Assembly (NCBI RefSeq): GCF_025370255.1
Contig: NZ_JAMTCD010000002.1
Location: 186,001-250,000, forward strand
Origin: Shewanella holmiensis
GTDB lineage: Bacteria; Pseudomonadota; Gammaproteobacteria; Enterobacterales; Shewanellaceae
DNA length: 64,000 bases
Direction: 5' to 3'
Shown here piece by piece: positions 44,471 to 53,974 of this stretch. Made by a program: the position numbers and the translations under genes. The notes beneath the pieces were generated by a model that saw only the letters and a list, made by a program, of their open reading frames with translations, made no database searches and had not been told where the DNA came from. The first letter of the stretch is position 1; each line of letters begins with the position of its first letter.

Positions 44471-45889
44471 ATTTTTCGCCGTATTAGTCAGTTCTGCAAA
44501 CAATTATTTGATAATAAAGCAGCACCCGAGCTCGAAACGCCGTCTTTAGAAGAAAATGGCTTACGTTTGGATATCATTAACCGTGATAGCCACGATATTT
44601 CGCGCCGTCAAATCAGTGAAAATGCACTCAAAGTGCTTTATCGACTGCACAAGTCAGGATTTAAAGCCTATCTCGTGGGCGGTGGTGTTCGTGACATCTT
44701 ATTAGGTCTAGAACCCAAAGATTTTGATGTAGTCACCAACGCAACCCCTGATGAAATTAAAAAGCTGTTTCGCAATTGCCGTTTAGTTGGGCGCCGTTTC
44801 CGTTTAGCGCATATCGTGTTTGGACGCGACGTGATTGAAGTGGCTACCTTCCGTGGTCATCACGGTGAAAACAGTGACAACATTTCCAAATCGAATGCCG
44901 AAGGTCGTCTTTTACGCGACAACGTTTACGGTGAAATTGATGAAGATGCCGAGCGACGTGACTTTACCGTAAACGCGTTATATTACGATATCAGTGACTT
45001 TTCTATCCGTAGCTATGGCGGTGGCATTGATGACTTACATGCCCGTAAAATCAAGTTAATTGGCGATCCAGAAACTCGTTACCGTGAAGATCCCGTGCGC
45101 ATGTTACGCGCAGTAAGGTTCGCCACTAAACTAGACATGCAGATCGAAGCCATTACAGCGGCCCCGATTAAATCATTAGCGCCGTTATTAGCAGATATTC
45201 CTGCTGCGCGAATGTATGAAGAAGTATTAAAGCTTTTCTTTGCGGGTAAAGCCCAGGCTAATTACCAAATGATGCAAGATTTTGGTTTGTTTGCCCCTTT
45301 GTTCCCGCAAATTCAAGGTGTGATCTCTGAATTCCCCAAAGGTCATGCGGCTAAAATGTTAAATTTGGTTATGCGCAGCACTGATGAGCGTGTCAACCAA
45401 GACAAACCTGTTACCCCTGCATTTTTCTATGCCGCGATATTATGGTATCCGTTAAAACAACGCGCTGATGATATCGCTCTCGAAAGTGGCTTGCCCTTGT
45501 ATGATGCGCAAGTTGCCGCTATGGGCGATGTTATGGAAGAGCAGTGCAGAACGATCAGTATCCCACGTCGCTTTAGTACACCAGCAAAAGATATTTGGTT
45601 ACTGCAAATAAGATTTGAACGTAGTCAGGGAACTCGTGCATTTAAGCTATTAGAGCACCCTAAGTTCCGTGCAGCATATGATCTGCTTTTATTACGCGGT
45701 GAAGCAGAAGGCGGTCATACGGCTAAACAAGCTAGTTGGTGGCAAGCCTTTGTTGAAGGCGATGAAGCACAACGTAATGTCATCGCAAAAAGCTCAAACA
45801 AAGCCGGCGGTAACAGAAATCGCAGCGCCACTCAGCGTAAAAGAAAACGCAAACCAGCGGCAAAAAGCCCAGATACCTCGGCAGAATAA
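44471..45889 (+). CDS. pcnB: Poly(A) polymerase I, probable AUU start
   Basis: PcnB adds 3' poly(A) tails that promote RNA decay. The core shows YLVGGGVRDILLGLEPKDFDVVT, RNCRLVGRRFRLAH, RRDFTVNALYYD and GDPETRYREDPVRMLRAVRFA, and the C-terminus is a basic tail (RKRKRKP). I place the start at ATT 44471: GAGG (44461-44464) lies 6 nt upstream, and the product then begins FRRISQFCKQL, aligned with E. coli FTRVANFCRKV, whose gene is known to start at AUU. The in-frame ATG at 44444 has no ribosome binding site. The result is 472 residues (E. coli about 465). The stop overlaps folK. Confidence 0.93.
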   Translation: MFRRISQFCKQLFDNKAAPELETPSLEENGLRLDIINRDSHDISRRQISENALKVLYRLHKSGFKAYLVGGGVRDILLGLEPKDFDVVTNATPDEIKKLFRNCRLVGRRFRLAHIVFGRDVIEVATFRGHHGENSDNISKSNAEGRLLRDNVYGEIDEDAERRDFTVNALYYDISDFSIRSYGGGIDDLHARKIKLIGDPETRYREDPVRMLRAVRFATKLDMQIEAITAAPIKSLAPLLADIPAARMYEEVLKLFFAGKAQANYQMMQDFGLFAPLFPQIQGVISEFPKGHAAKMLNLVMRSTDERVNQDKPVTPAFFYAAILWYPLKQRADDIALESGLPLYDAQVAAMGDVMEEQCRTISIPRRFSTPAKDIWLLQIRFERSQGTRAFKLLEHPKFRAAYDLLLLRGEAEGGHTAKQASWWQAFVEGDEAQRNVIAKSSNKAGGNRNRSATQRKRKRKPAAKSPDTSAE

Positions 45890-46392
45890 TGACCTTAGTT
45901 TATGTTGCTTTAGGCGCAAACCTTGAACAACCTGTGCAACAGCTTAATCAAGCTGTTGCTGCATTGACAAAGATAGCTGATTTAGGCGAAATCACCGTTT
46001 CTAGCTTTTATAGCTCAACACCTATGGGCGACATAAGCCAGCCAGATTATATCAATGCGGTTGCCCGATTTCAGACTCAGTTAGCCCCTATTGCGTTATT
46101 AGATGCGCTTCAAAATATTGAACAACAACAAGGGCGAGTTAGAAAAGCACACTGGGGACCTAGAACATTAGATCTTGATTTGTTGTTATATGGGCAACAA
46201 ATGATTGACCAACCCAGACTTCAAGTGCCGCACTATGGTATGAAGCAGCGCAGTTTTGTACTGGTACCTTTAGCTGAAATTGCCGAAGATTTAATCTTAC
46301 CTTGCGGTCAGGCATTAGCATCTTTGTTGACCATAGAAATGCACCAGTCACTGCACAAAATATCCAGTAAAGAGTTGATTTCGCCACTTTAG
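45889..46392 (+). CDS. folK: HPPK, folate biosynthesis pyrophosphokinase
   Basis: FolK transfers pyrophosphate from ATP to 6-hydroxymethyl-dihydropterin. The 167 residues show YVALGANLEQP, VARFQTQL and the signature GPRTLDLDLLLYG with paired Asp residues that bind magnesium. Its ATG shares one base with the pcnB stop (TAATG), a coupling seen in E. coli too. Confidence 0.96.
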   Translation: MTLVYVALGANLEQPVQQLNQAVAALTKIADLGEITVSSFYSSTPMGDISQPDYINAVARFQTQLAPIALLDALQNIEQQQGRVRKAHWGPRTLDLDLLLYGQQMIDQPRLQVPHYGMKQRSFVLVPLAEIAEDLILPCGQALASLLTIEMHQSLHKISSKELISPL

Positions 46393-46440
46393 AGTATATG
46401 CTCCATAGCGTATTAATTTGAATTGTTTTAAGAGTCCACT

Positions 46441-47235
46441 ATGTCAAAAGTCACTAGTTCCACCCTAATGAAGTTTAAACAAGAAGGTAAAAAATTTACC
46501 GCATTGACTGCATATGATGCCAGTTTTGCGGGCGCCTTCGACAGTGAAGGGATTGATGTACTCTTAGTCGGTGACTCTATGGGCATGGTATTACAAGGCC
46601 ATGATGATACCCTTCCTGTTACCGTTACTGACATTGCCTATCATACTGCTTGTGTTCGACGTGGTATTAAGCGTGCGCTATTAATTGCTGATATGCCCTT
46701 TATGAGCTATTCAACACCAGAGCAAACCATGGAAAATGCTGCAAAGCTCATGCAAGCTGGCGCCAACATGGTAAAAGTTGAAGGCGGCCATTGGTTATTA
46801 GAAAGCGTTAAAATGCTTACAGAAAGAGGGATTCCTGTATGCGCTCATTTGGGGCTAACACCTCAGTCTGTGCATGTGTTTGGTGGCTTTAAAGTGCAAG
46901 GGCGTGATGCTGATAATGCGCAACGTATTTTAGATGAGGCTAAAGCATTGCAAGCTGCTGGAGCACAATTGTTAGTACTTGAATGTATTCCTGCCACCTT
47001 AGCCAAAGCCATTACAGAAGCATTAATAATTCCTGTTATAGGTATTGGTGCTGGGGCAGATACCGACGGGCAAATTTTGGTCATGCATGACGTGTTAGGT
47101 ATCTCTAGTGGATACATCCCACGCTTCTCTAAAAATTACTTAAAGCAAACAGGTGAGATTCGTAGCGCCATTCGAGCTTATATCGATGAAGTAGCTAACG
47201 GTTCTTTCCCTGCTGAAGAACACATTTTTAACTAA
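46441..47235 (+). CDS. panB: 3-methyl-2-oxobutanoate hydroxymethyltransferase
   Basis: PanB makes ketopantoate, the first committed step to pantothenate. The 264 residues contain [24 protein letters not shown] (metal-binding Asp), [16 protein letters not shown] and [20 protein letters not shown] lies 6 nt before the ATG. It is followed 25 bp later by panC, and the pair continues the pcnB-folK run. Confidence 0.97.
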   Translation: MSKVTSSTLMKFKQEGKKFTALTAYDASFAGAFDSEGIDVLLVGDSMGMVLQGHDDTLPVTVTDIAYHTACVRRGIKRALLIADMPFMSYSTPEQTMENAAKLMQAGANMVKVEGGHWLLESVKMLTERGIPVCAHLGLTPQSVHVFGGFKVQGRDADNAQRILDEAKALQAAGAQLLVLECIPATLAKAITEALIIPVIGIGAGADTDGQILVMHDVLGISSGYIPRFSKNYLKQTGEIRSAIRAYIDEVANGSFPAEEHIFN

Positions 47236-47260
47236 TTATTTGTTGCAGGTTTAATTAATC

Positions 47261-48106
47261 ATGATCACTACCGCCGCTATTGCTGACATTCGCGCCCAAG
47301 TTAAGGCTTGGCGCACTAAAGGCGAAACCATTGCATTTGTGCCGACCATGGGTAATTTGCATCAAGGGCATATAACACTTGTGCAGCAAGCACGTGAAAA
47401 AGCTGACCATGTGGTCGTGTCAATTTTTGTTAATCCAATGCAGTTTGGTCAAAATGAAGATCTTGACGCCTATCCACGCACGTTGGAACAAGACAGCAAA
47501 GCGTTAATCGCTGCGGGTGCAGAGTTATTGTTTACGCCAACACCAGAAATCATTTACCCCAAAGGGTTAGCCCAACAGACCTATGTTGATGTGCCTGAAA
47601 TTGGTGATGAACTTTGCGGTGCAAGTCGCCCAGGACATTTTCGTGGCGTGGCAACTATCGTCAACAAACTGTTTAATATTGTTCAACCAGATATGGCCTT
47701 ATTTGGTAAGAAAGATTTTCAACAATTATTAGTCATCAAAACCATGGTGGAAGATTTATCATTACCCATCGATATTATTGGCATTGATACCATCCGTGAA
47801 CCATCTGGTTTGGCTATGAGTTCACGAAATGGTTATTTAACTGCACAAGAAAAAATAAATGCCGCAGCGCTAAAGCAAGCATTAGATGATATGGCAGCAA
47901 GCATAAAACAAGGTGTGGATTTAGATACCGCCACTCAAACAGCACAGCAATCATTGCTTGCAGCAAGGTTTACTCCTGACTATCTCGAGCTCAGAAATGC
48001 CTATAATTTAAAGCCTGCGACTGATGAGGATAAAGAGCTGGTTATTGTAGCAGCCGCTTATATCGGTAAAGCCAGATTAATTGATAACTTGACCTTTATC
48101 CGATAG
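47261..48106 (+). CDS. panC: Pantothenate synthetase
   Basis: PanC condenses pantoate with beta-alanine using ATP. The 281 residues show the class I-like nucleotidyl motif [43 protein letters not shown] and SSRNGYL. No panD lies in the window. It is the last gene of the pcnB-folK-panBC run, and a hairpin without T tract follows. Confidence 0.97.
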   Translation: MITTAAIADIRAQVKAWRTKGETIAFVPTMGNLHQGHITLVQQAREKADHVVVSIFVNPMQFGQNEDLDAYPRTLEQDSKALIAAGAELLFTPTPEIIYPKGLAQQTYVDVPEIGDELCGASRPGHFRGVATIVNKLFNIVQPDMALFGKKDFQQLLVIKTMVEDLSLPIDIIGIDTIREPSGLAMSSRNGYLTAQEKINAAALKQALDDMAASIKQGVDLDTATQTAQQSLLAARFTPDYLELRNAYNLKPATDEDKELVIVAAAYIGKARLIDNLTFIR

Positions 48107-48119
48107 CCCTCCACTGTTT

Positions 48120-48148
48120 GCCCTGCATATTCTTGCAATACGCAGGGC
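48120..48148 (+). other. Hairpin after panC
   Basis: GCCCTGC (48120-48126) pairs with GCAGGGC (48142-48148), with TATT/AATA closing the inner loop. It lies 14 bp after the panC stop codon. Lack of a T tract makes it an atypical terminator or a 3'-end protective stem. Confidence 0.5.
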
Positions 48149-48357
48149 ATAAACCTCAATTAACCACCTACCGCATTCACATTTAACATCACGTTAACTG
48201 CGTCAATTAAAAATCCATTGTCAATAATCTGTTTTTGTCGGTAAACTGTTTCAGGCTTATTTAGCATAAATTCATCCAAATTTTTATGCGGCAACGCTGC
48301 GATGAGCCTATACTAATTAACGGTATATCGTGGATTTACAAAAGGATATGTGGCCGC

Positions 48358-48882
48358 ATGGCAAAAATTGTATATTTAGTGGTGTTTTTCCTCAGCCCTT
48401 CTTTGGCGCTGGCTAACACTAATGCTATCTATAAATGTATGAAAGATGACAAAGTTGTCTTTAGCCATAGCGTTTGCCCTGAAGCATTTCGGCAACATAA
48501 AATTGAATATGAAAATGGTATCACCACTGAAGTCGATTCTGACAAACGTGAAACCAAAGTCGACCCACTTAGAGCCCTTCTGAACAAACAAACTATTTCA
48601 AAAGAAAAGTTACTCTTGTTACTTGACGGTGAAATTTATCGGTTAAACCAAGAAAATAGTTATTTTGAGATATTACGAGCCAGTGAAATTCAAAAATTAG
48701 ATCGCAAACGTTTTTGGCAAACCAAGGCTAAAGATGACCCGAGTTATGGCCTTGAGCTTCAGGAAATCAACGAGCGATTTGACCAACTTATGCTGAACAA
48801 TACTAATGTTATTGAAGTATTAAACAAGCATAAACAAAAAATTGAAGGTGAAGTCACACCCGATCAACTGATGAGTCAATAA
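48358..48882 (+). CDS. Secreted protein with DUF4124-like start
   Basis: From the ATG at 48358 (AGGA 11 nt upstream) the 174-residue product has a signal peptide (AKIVYLVVFFLSPSLALA) and then NAIYKCMKDDKVVFSHSVC, the two-Cys beta-hairpin typical of DUF4124 domains in periplasmic proteins. The remainder is charged and helical. An upstream extension of 24 codons lacks a signal and a ribosome binding site. Function is unknown. Confidence 0.65.
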   Translation: MAKIVYLVVFFLSPSLALANTNAIYKCMKDDKVVFSHSVCPEAFRQHKIEYENGITTEVDSDKRETKVDPLRALLNKQTISKEKLLLLLDGEIYRLNQENSYFEILRASEIQKLDRKRFWQTKAKDDPSYGLELQEINERFDQLMLNNTNVIEVLNKHKQKIEGEVTPDQLMSQ

Positions 48883-49050
48883 TAACAGCAATTAACCACA
48901 CAGCCTTTAACCACTTCTAAACTATCACTTAGTAACCTGTTACTTCTCAAAAATAGCACTATCAAAGTGAAAGTAACGGATGAGATAAGTTTTCGATATC
49001 GCCTATCTCATATCAGCAAGCAGGCTTATTGAGCGTCACCAACACATTCT

Positions 49051-49248
49051 TTACTCAGGTTTGAACACTCCGATCATATTGCCTGTCGCCTTTTTAGGGA
49101 CGGCAATATCCGTTTGTTGTTCGCGATAATCACAATCGGTGCACTCTATGGTTTCTATATTATTTTCTTTAAATAATAAGATACTGTCCTTAGCGCCACA
49201 TTTTGGACATTTTGCCCCAGCCACAAAACGTTTTTTTATTTTTGTCAT
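49051..49248 (-). CDS. yheV: YheV-type zinc-ribbon protein
   Basis: The 65-residue protein has two CxxC knuckles (C14, C17 and C36, C39) and starts with KKRFVAGAKCPKCGAKDS, close to E. coli YheV (RKRFIAGAKCPAC). It probably binds zinc; its function is unknown. In E. coli yheV lies in the kefB-kefG-yheS region, and here it lies opposite yheS, so gene order is partly kept without the kef genes. Confidence 0.88.
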   Translation of the reverse strand: MTKIKKRFVAGAKCPKCGAKDSILLFKENNIETIECTDCDYREQQTDIAVPKKATGNMIGVFKPE

Positions 49249-49389
49249 AATTTACTCTGGTTAATTTTTATCTTAAAAGCAATACGACTATTTTGCCCTA
49301 TTAGTCTTCTTGCGTCCCGCGAATGTGGGAAAAAAATGGCGAATACGGTATTATCCCCCCACTTTATTTTATAGCGTCAAGTTGCATTC

Positions 49390-51315
49390 ATGATCAGTAT
49401 TAGCCAAGCCCAATTAATTCGAGGCAGTAAAACCCTACTCGACGAAACTTCTGTGACAATTTATCCTGGTCACAAGGTCGGTTTAGTCGGCGCAAATGGC
49501 ACAGGTAAGTCATCTTTATTAGCCCTAATTTTAGGACATTTACATTTAGATAAAGGTGAGTTTTCATTACCCGCAAACTGGCAAATATCATCAGTCGCTC
49601 AAGAGACCCCCGCGCTTGATGTATCAGCATTAGAATACGTACTTGATGGCGATACCGAGTTTAGACAATTAGAAGCGGAACTGGCCAAAGCTCAGGATGA
49701 AAATGATGGTAATGCGATTGCCTTAATTCACGGAAAGATTGATGCCATTGGCGGTTATGCTATTCGCGCTCGTGCTGGTGCATTGCTGGCAGGTTTAGGC
49801 TTTAATGATGCCGAACAAAATAACCCTGTTAAAAGCTTCTCTGGTGGCTGGCGCATGCGTTTAAACCTTGCTCAGGCGCTTTTGTGCCGTTCTGATCTAT
49901 TGTTACTCGATGAACCAACCAACCACTTAGACTTAGATACCATGTATTGGTTAGAGGGCTGGATTAAATCTTATCAAGGCACCTTGATTCTGATTTCCCA
50001 TGATAGAGATTTTATTGATGCCATTGTTGATGAAATTATTCATGTCGAAAACCACAAGCTCAACTTTTACAAGGGTGGCTACAGCGCCTTTGAACATATT
50101 CGCGCCGAACGTTTATCCCAGCAACAAGTCGCTTTTGAGCGCCAACAAAAAGAGCGCGCGCATATGCAATCTTTTGTGGATCGTTTTCGCTACAAAGCCA
50201 GTAAAGCCAAACAAGCACAAAGCCGCTTAAAAGCACTAGAACGGATGGCAGAGTTATTACCGTCCCAAGCGGACAACCCTTTTCAAATGGCCTTTCGCCA
50301 GCCAGAAGCCTTACCCAATCCATTAGTGACCATGGAACAAGTTTCTGTAGGTTATGGTGAGAAAACTATTTTGAGCAAAGTACAGCTCAACTTAGTGCCC
50401 GGCGCACGCATCGGTTTGCTAGGACGAAATGGCGCGGGTAAATCGACCTTAATTAAATTGCTATCAGGACAACTACAGGCGCTATCAGGAAAATATGAAC
50501 CTAACCCAGGTTTAAATATTGGTTACTTTGCGCAACATCAAATTGAATTTCTACAGCTTGATGATACCCCATTACAGCATCTGGCTCGTCTGGCACCGAA
50601 TGCCAGAGAACAAGAACTACGTAACTTTTTAGGCGGATTCGGCTTCAATGGTGATATGGCTTTATCAGCGGTAAGGCCTTTTTCTGGCGGTGAAAAAGCC
50701 CGATTAGTATTAGCTTTATTGGTTTGGCAACGCCCTAATTTATTACTGCTCGATGAGCCTACCAACCACCTTGATTTAGAAATGCGTCACGCGCTAACTA
50801 TGGCATTGCAAACATTTGAAGGCGCAATGGTTATCGTATCACATGACCGCCATTTACTCCGCTTAAGCTGCAGTGACTACTACCTCGTAGACCAAGGTGA
50901 AGTAAAGCCTTTTGACGGCGATTTAGATGATTACCATCAATGGCTGTTAGATGCAGCAAAAGCGGCGCAAGCCAGTCAAAAGTCAGACAATGTAAAAACC
51001 AGCGACGTCGCTCAAATAGATAAAAAGCAGCAAAAACGCATTGAGGCAGAATTACGTCAAAAAGTGTCGCCCCTTAGAAAGCAGCAAGTAAAATTAGAAA
51101 CTGAGCAGCAAAAAATTACCGACCGTTTAACTGAACTTGAAGCCATCTTAGCAGACGGCAGCCTGTATGAAGCAGAAAACAAAGCCAAAATGACTCAGGT
51201 ACTTAATGAGCGAACACAGCTAACTCAAGCAATGGATGAAAGCGAAATGAACTGGTTAGATATTCAAGAGCAAATCGAAGCCATTGAACTTAGTGTTAAT
51301 ACTGACATTGGCTAA
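49390..51315 (+). CDS. yheS: ABC-F family ATPase YheS
   Basis: The 641-residue soluble protein has two ABC domains: Walker A GANGTGKSS and GRNGAGKST, signatures SFSGGWRMRL and PFSGGEKARL, and Walker B LLLLDEPTNHLDL twice. The linker between the domains (HMQSFVDRFRYKASKAKQAQSRLKAL-like region) is the P-site tRNA interaction motif of ABC-F translation factors. A C-terminal coiled coil (about 535-630) follows. ABC-F proteins act on stalled ribosomes; the exact role of YheS is less settled. The ribosome binding site is weak. Confidence 0.94.
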   Translation: MISISQAQLIRGSKTLLDETSVTIYPGHKVGLVGANGTGKSSLLALILGHLHLDKGEFSLPANWQISSVAQETPALDVSALEYVLDGDTEFRQLEAELAKAQDENDGNAIALIHGKIDAIGGYAIRARAGALLAGLGFNDAEQNNPVKSFSGGWRMRLNLAQALLCRSDLLLLDEPTNHLDLDTMYWLEGWIKSYQGTLILISHDRDFIDAIVDEIIHVENHKLNFYKGGYSAFEHIRAERLSQQQVAFERQQKERAHMQSFVDRFRYKASKAKQAQSRLKALERMAELLPSQADNPFQMAFRQPEALPNPLVTMEQVSVGYGEKTILSKVQLNLVPGARIGLLGRNGAGKSTLIKLLSGQLQALSGKYEPNPGLNIGYFAQHQIEFLQLDDTPLQHLARLAPNAREQELRNFLGGFGFNGDMALSAVRPFSGGEKARLVLALLVWQRPNLLLLDEPTNHLDLEMRHALTMALQTFEGAMVIVSHDRHLLRLSCSDYYLVDQGEVKPFDGDLDDYHQWLLDAAKAAQASQKSDNVKTSDVAQIDKKQQKRIEAELRQKVSPLRKQQVKLETEQQKITDRLTELEAILADGSLYEAENKAKMTQVLNERTQLTQAMDESEMNWLDIQEQIEAIELSVNTDIG

Positions 51316-51391
51316 TATTGATAACCAGCAGAAATACCAAGGTTTGTACCAGCAACAAAAGTGATAAGACAGCAAAAATCAAGGAATAGAA

Positions 51392-51853
51392 ATGGGATCT
51401 TCTAACACCACATTTTCGATGCAAATTTGGCAACAATGTGAACAACAATACCAAGTAGACCCAAAGGCTTATATCACGCTGCAAGATGATTATCAGGTTA
51501 ACGTAAATTTATTGTTGTTAGCACAAAGCTTAGATCATCAAGGATACTTAGTTAATATCCAGCAGTGGCAGCAATTAGCGGCTGTAATTGAGCAATGGGA
51601 AACCAATGTGTTAAAACCTTACCGTCAATTACGCCGAATTGCTAAAGCTCATCTAGCTGCCACGGAATATCAAAAAATGTTAGATGTTGAGTTGATCATG
51701 GAGCGAAAATCGCAAAAAATTTTACTGCAACAGGTCAATCTGATTCAAGGCGAGCCGCTATCAACACATGAGGGTGTGAATAATACCCATCATTATTTAA
51801 GTTTATACGGCCTAGATTGTACTCATCTGCCTCAATCTATTTCGAAGCGCTAA
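51392..51853 (+). CDS. TIGR02444 (DUF2390) family protein
   Basis: The 153-residue soluble protein matches the TIGR02444 family: FSMQIWQQCE at the start, NVNLLLLAQSLD, and LKPYRQLRRIAK. It is predicted all-helical, of unknown function, and in Shewanella, Vibrio and Pseudomonas it often sits next to the ABC-F gene, as here (76 bp). AAGGAA precedes the ATG. Confidence 0.78.
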   Translation: MGSSNTTFSMQIWQQCEQQYQVDPKAYITLQDDYQVNVNLLLLAQSLDHQGYLVNIQQWQQLAAVIEQWETNVLKPYRQLRRIAKAHLAATEYQKMLDVELIMERKSQKILLQQVNLIQGEPLSTHEGVNNTHHYLSLYGLDCTHLPQSISKR

Positions 51854-52114
51854 CCCATTTCCAAGCGTTAATATCAGTCATTGTAAGCCGTCCGTGTTAA
51901 CCACAACTCTAATGTGTGGCTAAATAATAGAATTCGAGTACGCCACCAGCCAATTACTCGCCGGTATAGTTGAACTTACCAAAAAGATCTTGGCGCATAA
52001 ACTCGCCATAACGTTAATCCGTCTATGATAAGTAAACCGAACAAAGTTAAGAGCAGCAAGCAACTTTGTAATCAACATTTATTCACGGCTAGTCATCATT
52101 AAACAACGCCACAA
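51854..52114. other. Intergenic region between convergent genes
   Basis: No gene, RNA or repeat is recognised. The region marks the left boundary of the GMC oxidoreductase insertion relative to the E. coli order. Confidence 0.5.
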
Positions 52115-52146
52115 AAATGAAAAAAGCCAACAACAAGTATCGGCTC
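52115..52146 (-). terminator. Terminator of the GMC oxidoreductase gene
   Basis: On the minus strand AGCCGA pairs with TTGGCT (one G-T pair, 9-nt loop), followed by TTTTTCATTTTT, about 20 bp after the stop codon. Confidence 0.65.
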
Positions 52147-52164
52147 ATTTAATTAGCGGCAATG

Positions 52165-53754
52165 TTAACTTGCTTGAGTTAATCGCTTGGCTAACAAAGT
52201 GGCATTTCTAGCCACTAATCCATAAATAGATAACTGTGGGTTTGCCCCTAAGCTGGTTTGAAACATTGAACCATCAAACACAGATAAGTTATCAAAATAA
52301 TGTGATTGGCCAAAACTATCCACCATTGCTTTAGTGGTGTCTTCTCCCATGGGGCAGCCTCCCATAACATGCGCTGAAGCCACAATGGTTTTTAGTAAAC
52401 CTAAATCCATCGAACCTATCACTTCCTGCGCTTGCTTCCATGAAGTTAAGAAGTCTAATCCGTCATTCATCGGCAAAACCTTTTTCGCACCAGCAGCAAA
52501 CTGTAATTCAGCCATAGATAAAAATGCCTTTCTTGCCCCAGCCCAAAAACCCTCTGTTAATGGATAATCTAGGGTAAAGCCATGATCTGTTAAGTGTACT
52601 TGTCCACCAACACATTGATCATTAAAGCCGTCTCTAATAAGGGCTATAACCACCTGCAATTTATTAAAATTGGCCATTAACTGTGCATGACTCTGGCCAA
52701 AACCAATCGTTTTAGAGGCAATTAACACTGGGTGAATTGGCGCAACTTCTAACTTATAGCCTAAGTCCCCAGTCGCACCGTCATGCCAAACAAACTGATC
52801 GGAGTAAATAGATTGCGGTGCTCCGCTATGACCATTTATCTGCTCATCAAACATCGCACCTGATAATAATGAAGGGTGTAAAAAGGTTTTACCTAATAGC
52901 TGATGTGGGTCTGGCACATTTGACCGCATTAAAATGGTAGGAGTATGGATTGCACCAGCACTTAAAATATAATGTTTAGCACTAAAGGTGAGCGCCACAC
53001 CGCTTGGCTTTAAACCTTCAGTTAAAGCCTGTGCCGTTAAACCTTTAACCTTATCGCCTTTATGCTCTAGACGCGTTACTTTTGCACGAGAAATTAAGGT
53101 CGCGCCCTTATTCAATGCCGCAGGAATGGTGGTAACCAGCATAGATTGCTTAGCATTTACAGGGCAGCCCATACCGCAATAACCCGTGTTCCAACATCCC
53201 GTAACATTACGCTTAATAACGGTGTGCTCCCAGCCCAGTTTTTCACATCCTTCACGTAACACGCCATTATTTCGGTTTGGGTCATACTGCCATTCTTTGA
53301 TATTCAGGCGTTGTTCCATTTTTTCAAACCAGGGCGACATTTCCTCAGCTGAAGTATTGATTACTGAACGCTCAGCGGCCCAAAAATCTAGCGTTGGCTT
53401 AGGCGTTCTTATCGAGGTTGTCCAATTGATGGTGGTTGAGCCGCCGACGGTTCGACCTTGAAAGATCCCAATCCCTTTATCAGCGGTTTTCATCGCCGCT
53501 GCTTGTTGGTACAAATTAGGGTATGCGTGGCGCTCTTCCATATCAAAATCTTTAGAGGATTTAAGCGAGCCCCCCTCGATCATAATGACAGTTAACCCAG
53601 CTTCAGTCAGGATCTCGGCCGCAGTTCCGCCGCCAGCACCTGTGCCAACGATAATAACATCGGCCTCAAAATGACGATTTTGCTGCAAAGTACTGGCATC
53701 TATGTGCTGCCAACCAGATGCTAAGCCGGTCGTAATTGGATCGATTATAGCCAA
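52165..53754 (-). CDS. GMC-family FAD oxidoreductase
   Basis: The 529-residue flavoprotein has the N-terminal FAD dinucleotide motif VIIVGTGAGGGTAAE, the GMC segment FQGRTVGGSTTIN, a Cys-rich stretch GCWNTGYCGMGCPVNAKQS, SAGAIHTPTIL, and C-terminal active-site residues in HVMGGCPMG and GANPQLSIYGL. It should oxidise an alcohol or sugar; the substrate is unknown. It has no signal peptide, but an adjacent Tat-signal protein resembles the small subunit of gluconate 2-dehydrogenase, so export as a Tat hitchhiker is plausible. A MITE now separates the two genes. Confidence 0.88.
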   Translation of the reverse strand: MAIIDPITTGLASGWQHIDASTLQQNRHFEADVIIVGTGAGGGTAAEILTEAGLTVIMIEGGSLKSSKDFDMEERHAYPNLYQQAAAMKTADKGIGIFQGRTVGGSTTINWTTSIRTPKPTLDFWAAERSVINTSAEEMSPWFEKMEQRLNIKEWQYDPNRNNGVLREGCEKLGWEHTVIKRNVTGCWNTGYCGMGCPVNAKQSMLVTTIPAALNKGATLISRAKVTRLEHKGDKVKGLTAQALTEGLKPSGVALTFSAKHYILSAGAIHTPTILMRSNVPDPHQLLGKTFLHPSLLSGAMFDEQINGHSGAPQSIYSDQFVWHDGATGDLGYKLEVAPIHPVLIASKTIGFGQSHAQLMANFNKLQVVIALIRDGFNDQCVGGQVHLTDHGFTLDYPLTEGFWAGARKAFLSMAELQFAAGAKKVLPMNDGLDFLTSWKQAQEVIGSMDLGLLKTIVASAHVMGGCPMGEDTTKAMVDSFGQSHYFDNLSVFDGSMFQTSLGANPQLSIYGLVARNATLLAKRLTQAS

Positions 53755-53792
53755 TTGAAGTCACTCCTTAATAGCAGAACAAATTATGGTTG

Positions 53793-53974
53793 CTAGGGTC
53801 TGTTGATCTTTGCTGGTTGAATTTTTAACTCGAACCCTTTGGGCAGCGTTTGTTGGCCATTTCTACTGCGTTATCGACTTTTTATGTAGAATAACTACAC
53901 CTCAAAGCCTCCACTTTGTATAAAAGACCAACAATTCGCTGCAAAAACAACCTTAAAAGATCAACAGACCCTAG
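53793..53974. mobile_element. MITE, 182 bp, 19-bp inverted ends
   Basis: CTAGGGTCTGTTGATCTTT (53793-53811) and its exact reverse complement (53956-53974) bound a non-coding element. TA lies at each border, consistent with a TA target duplication as made by IS630/Tc1-type transposases. Internal arms (GCAGCG near 53893 with CGCTGC near 53937, and GTAG/CTAC near 53886) suggest one long imperfect hairpin. No transposase gene is present in the window. Confidence 0.8.
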
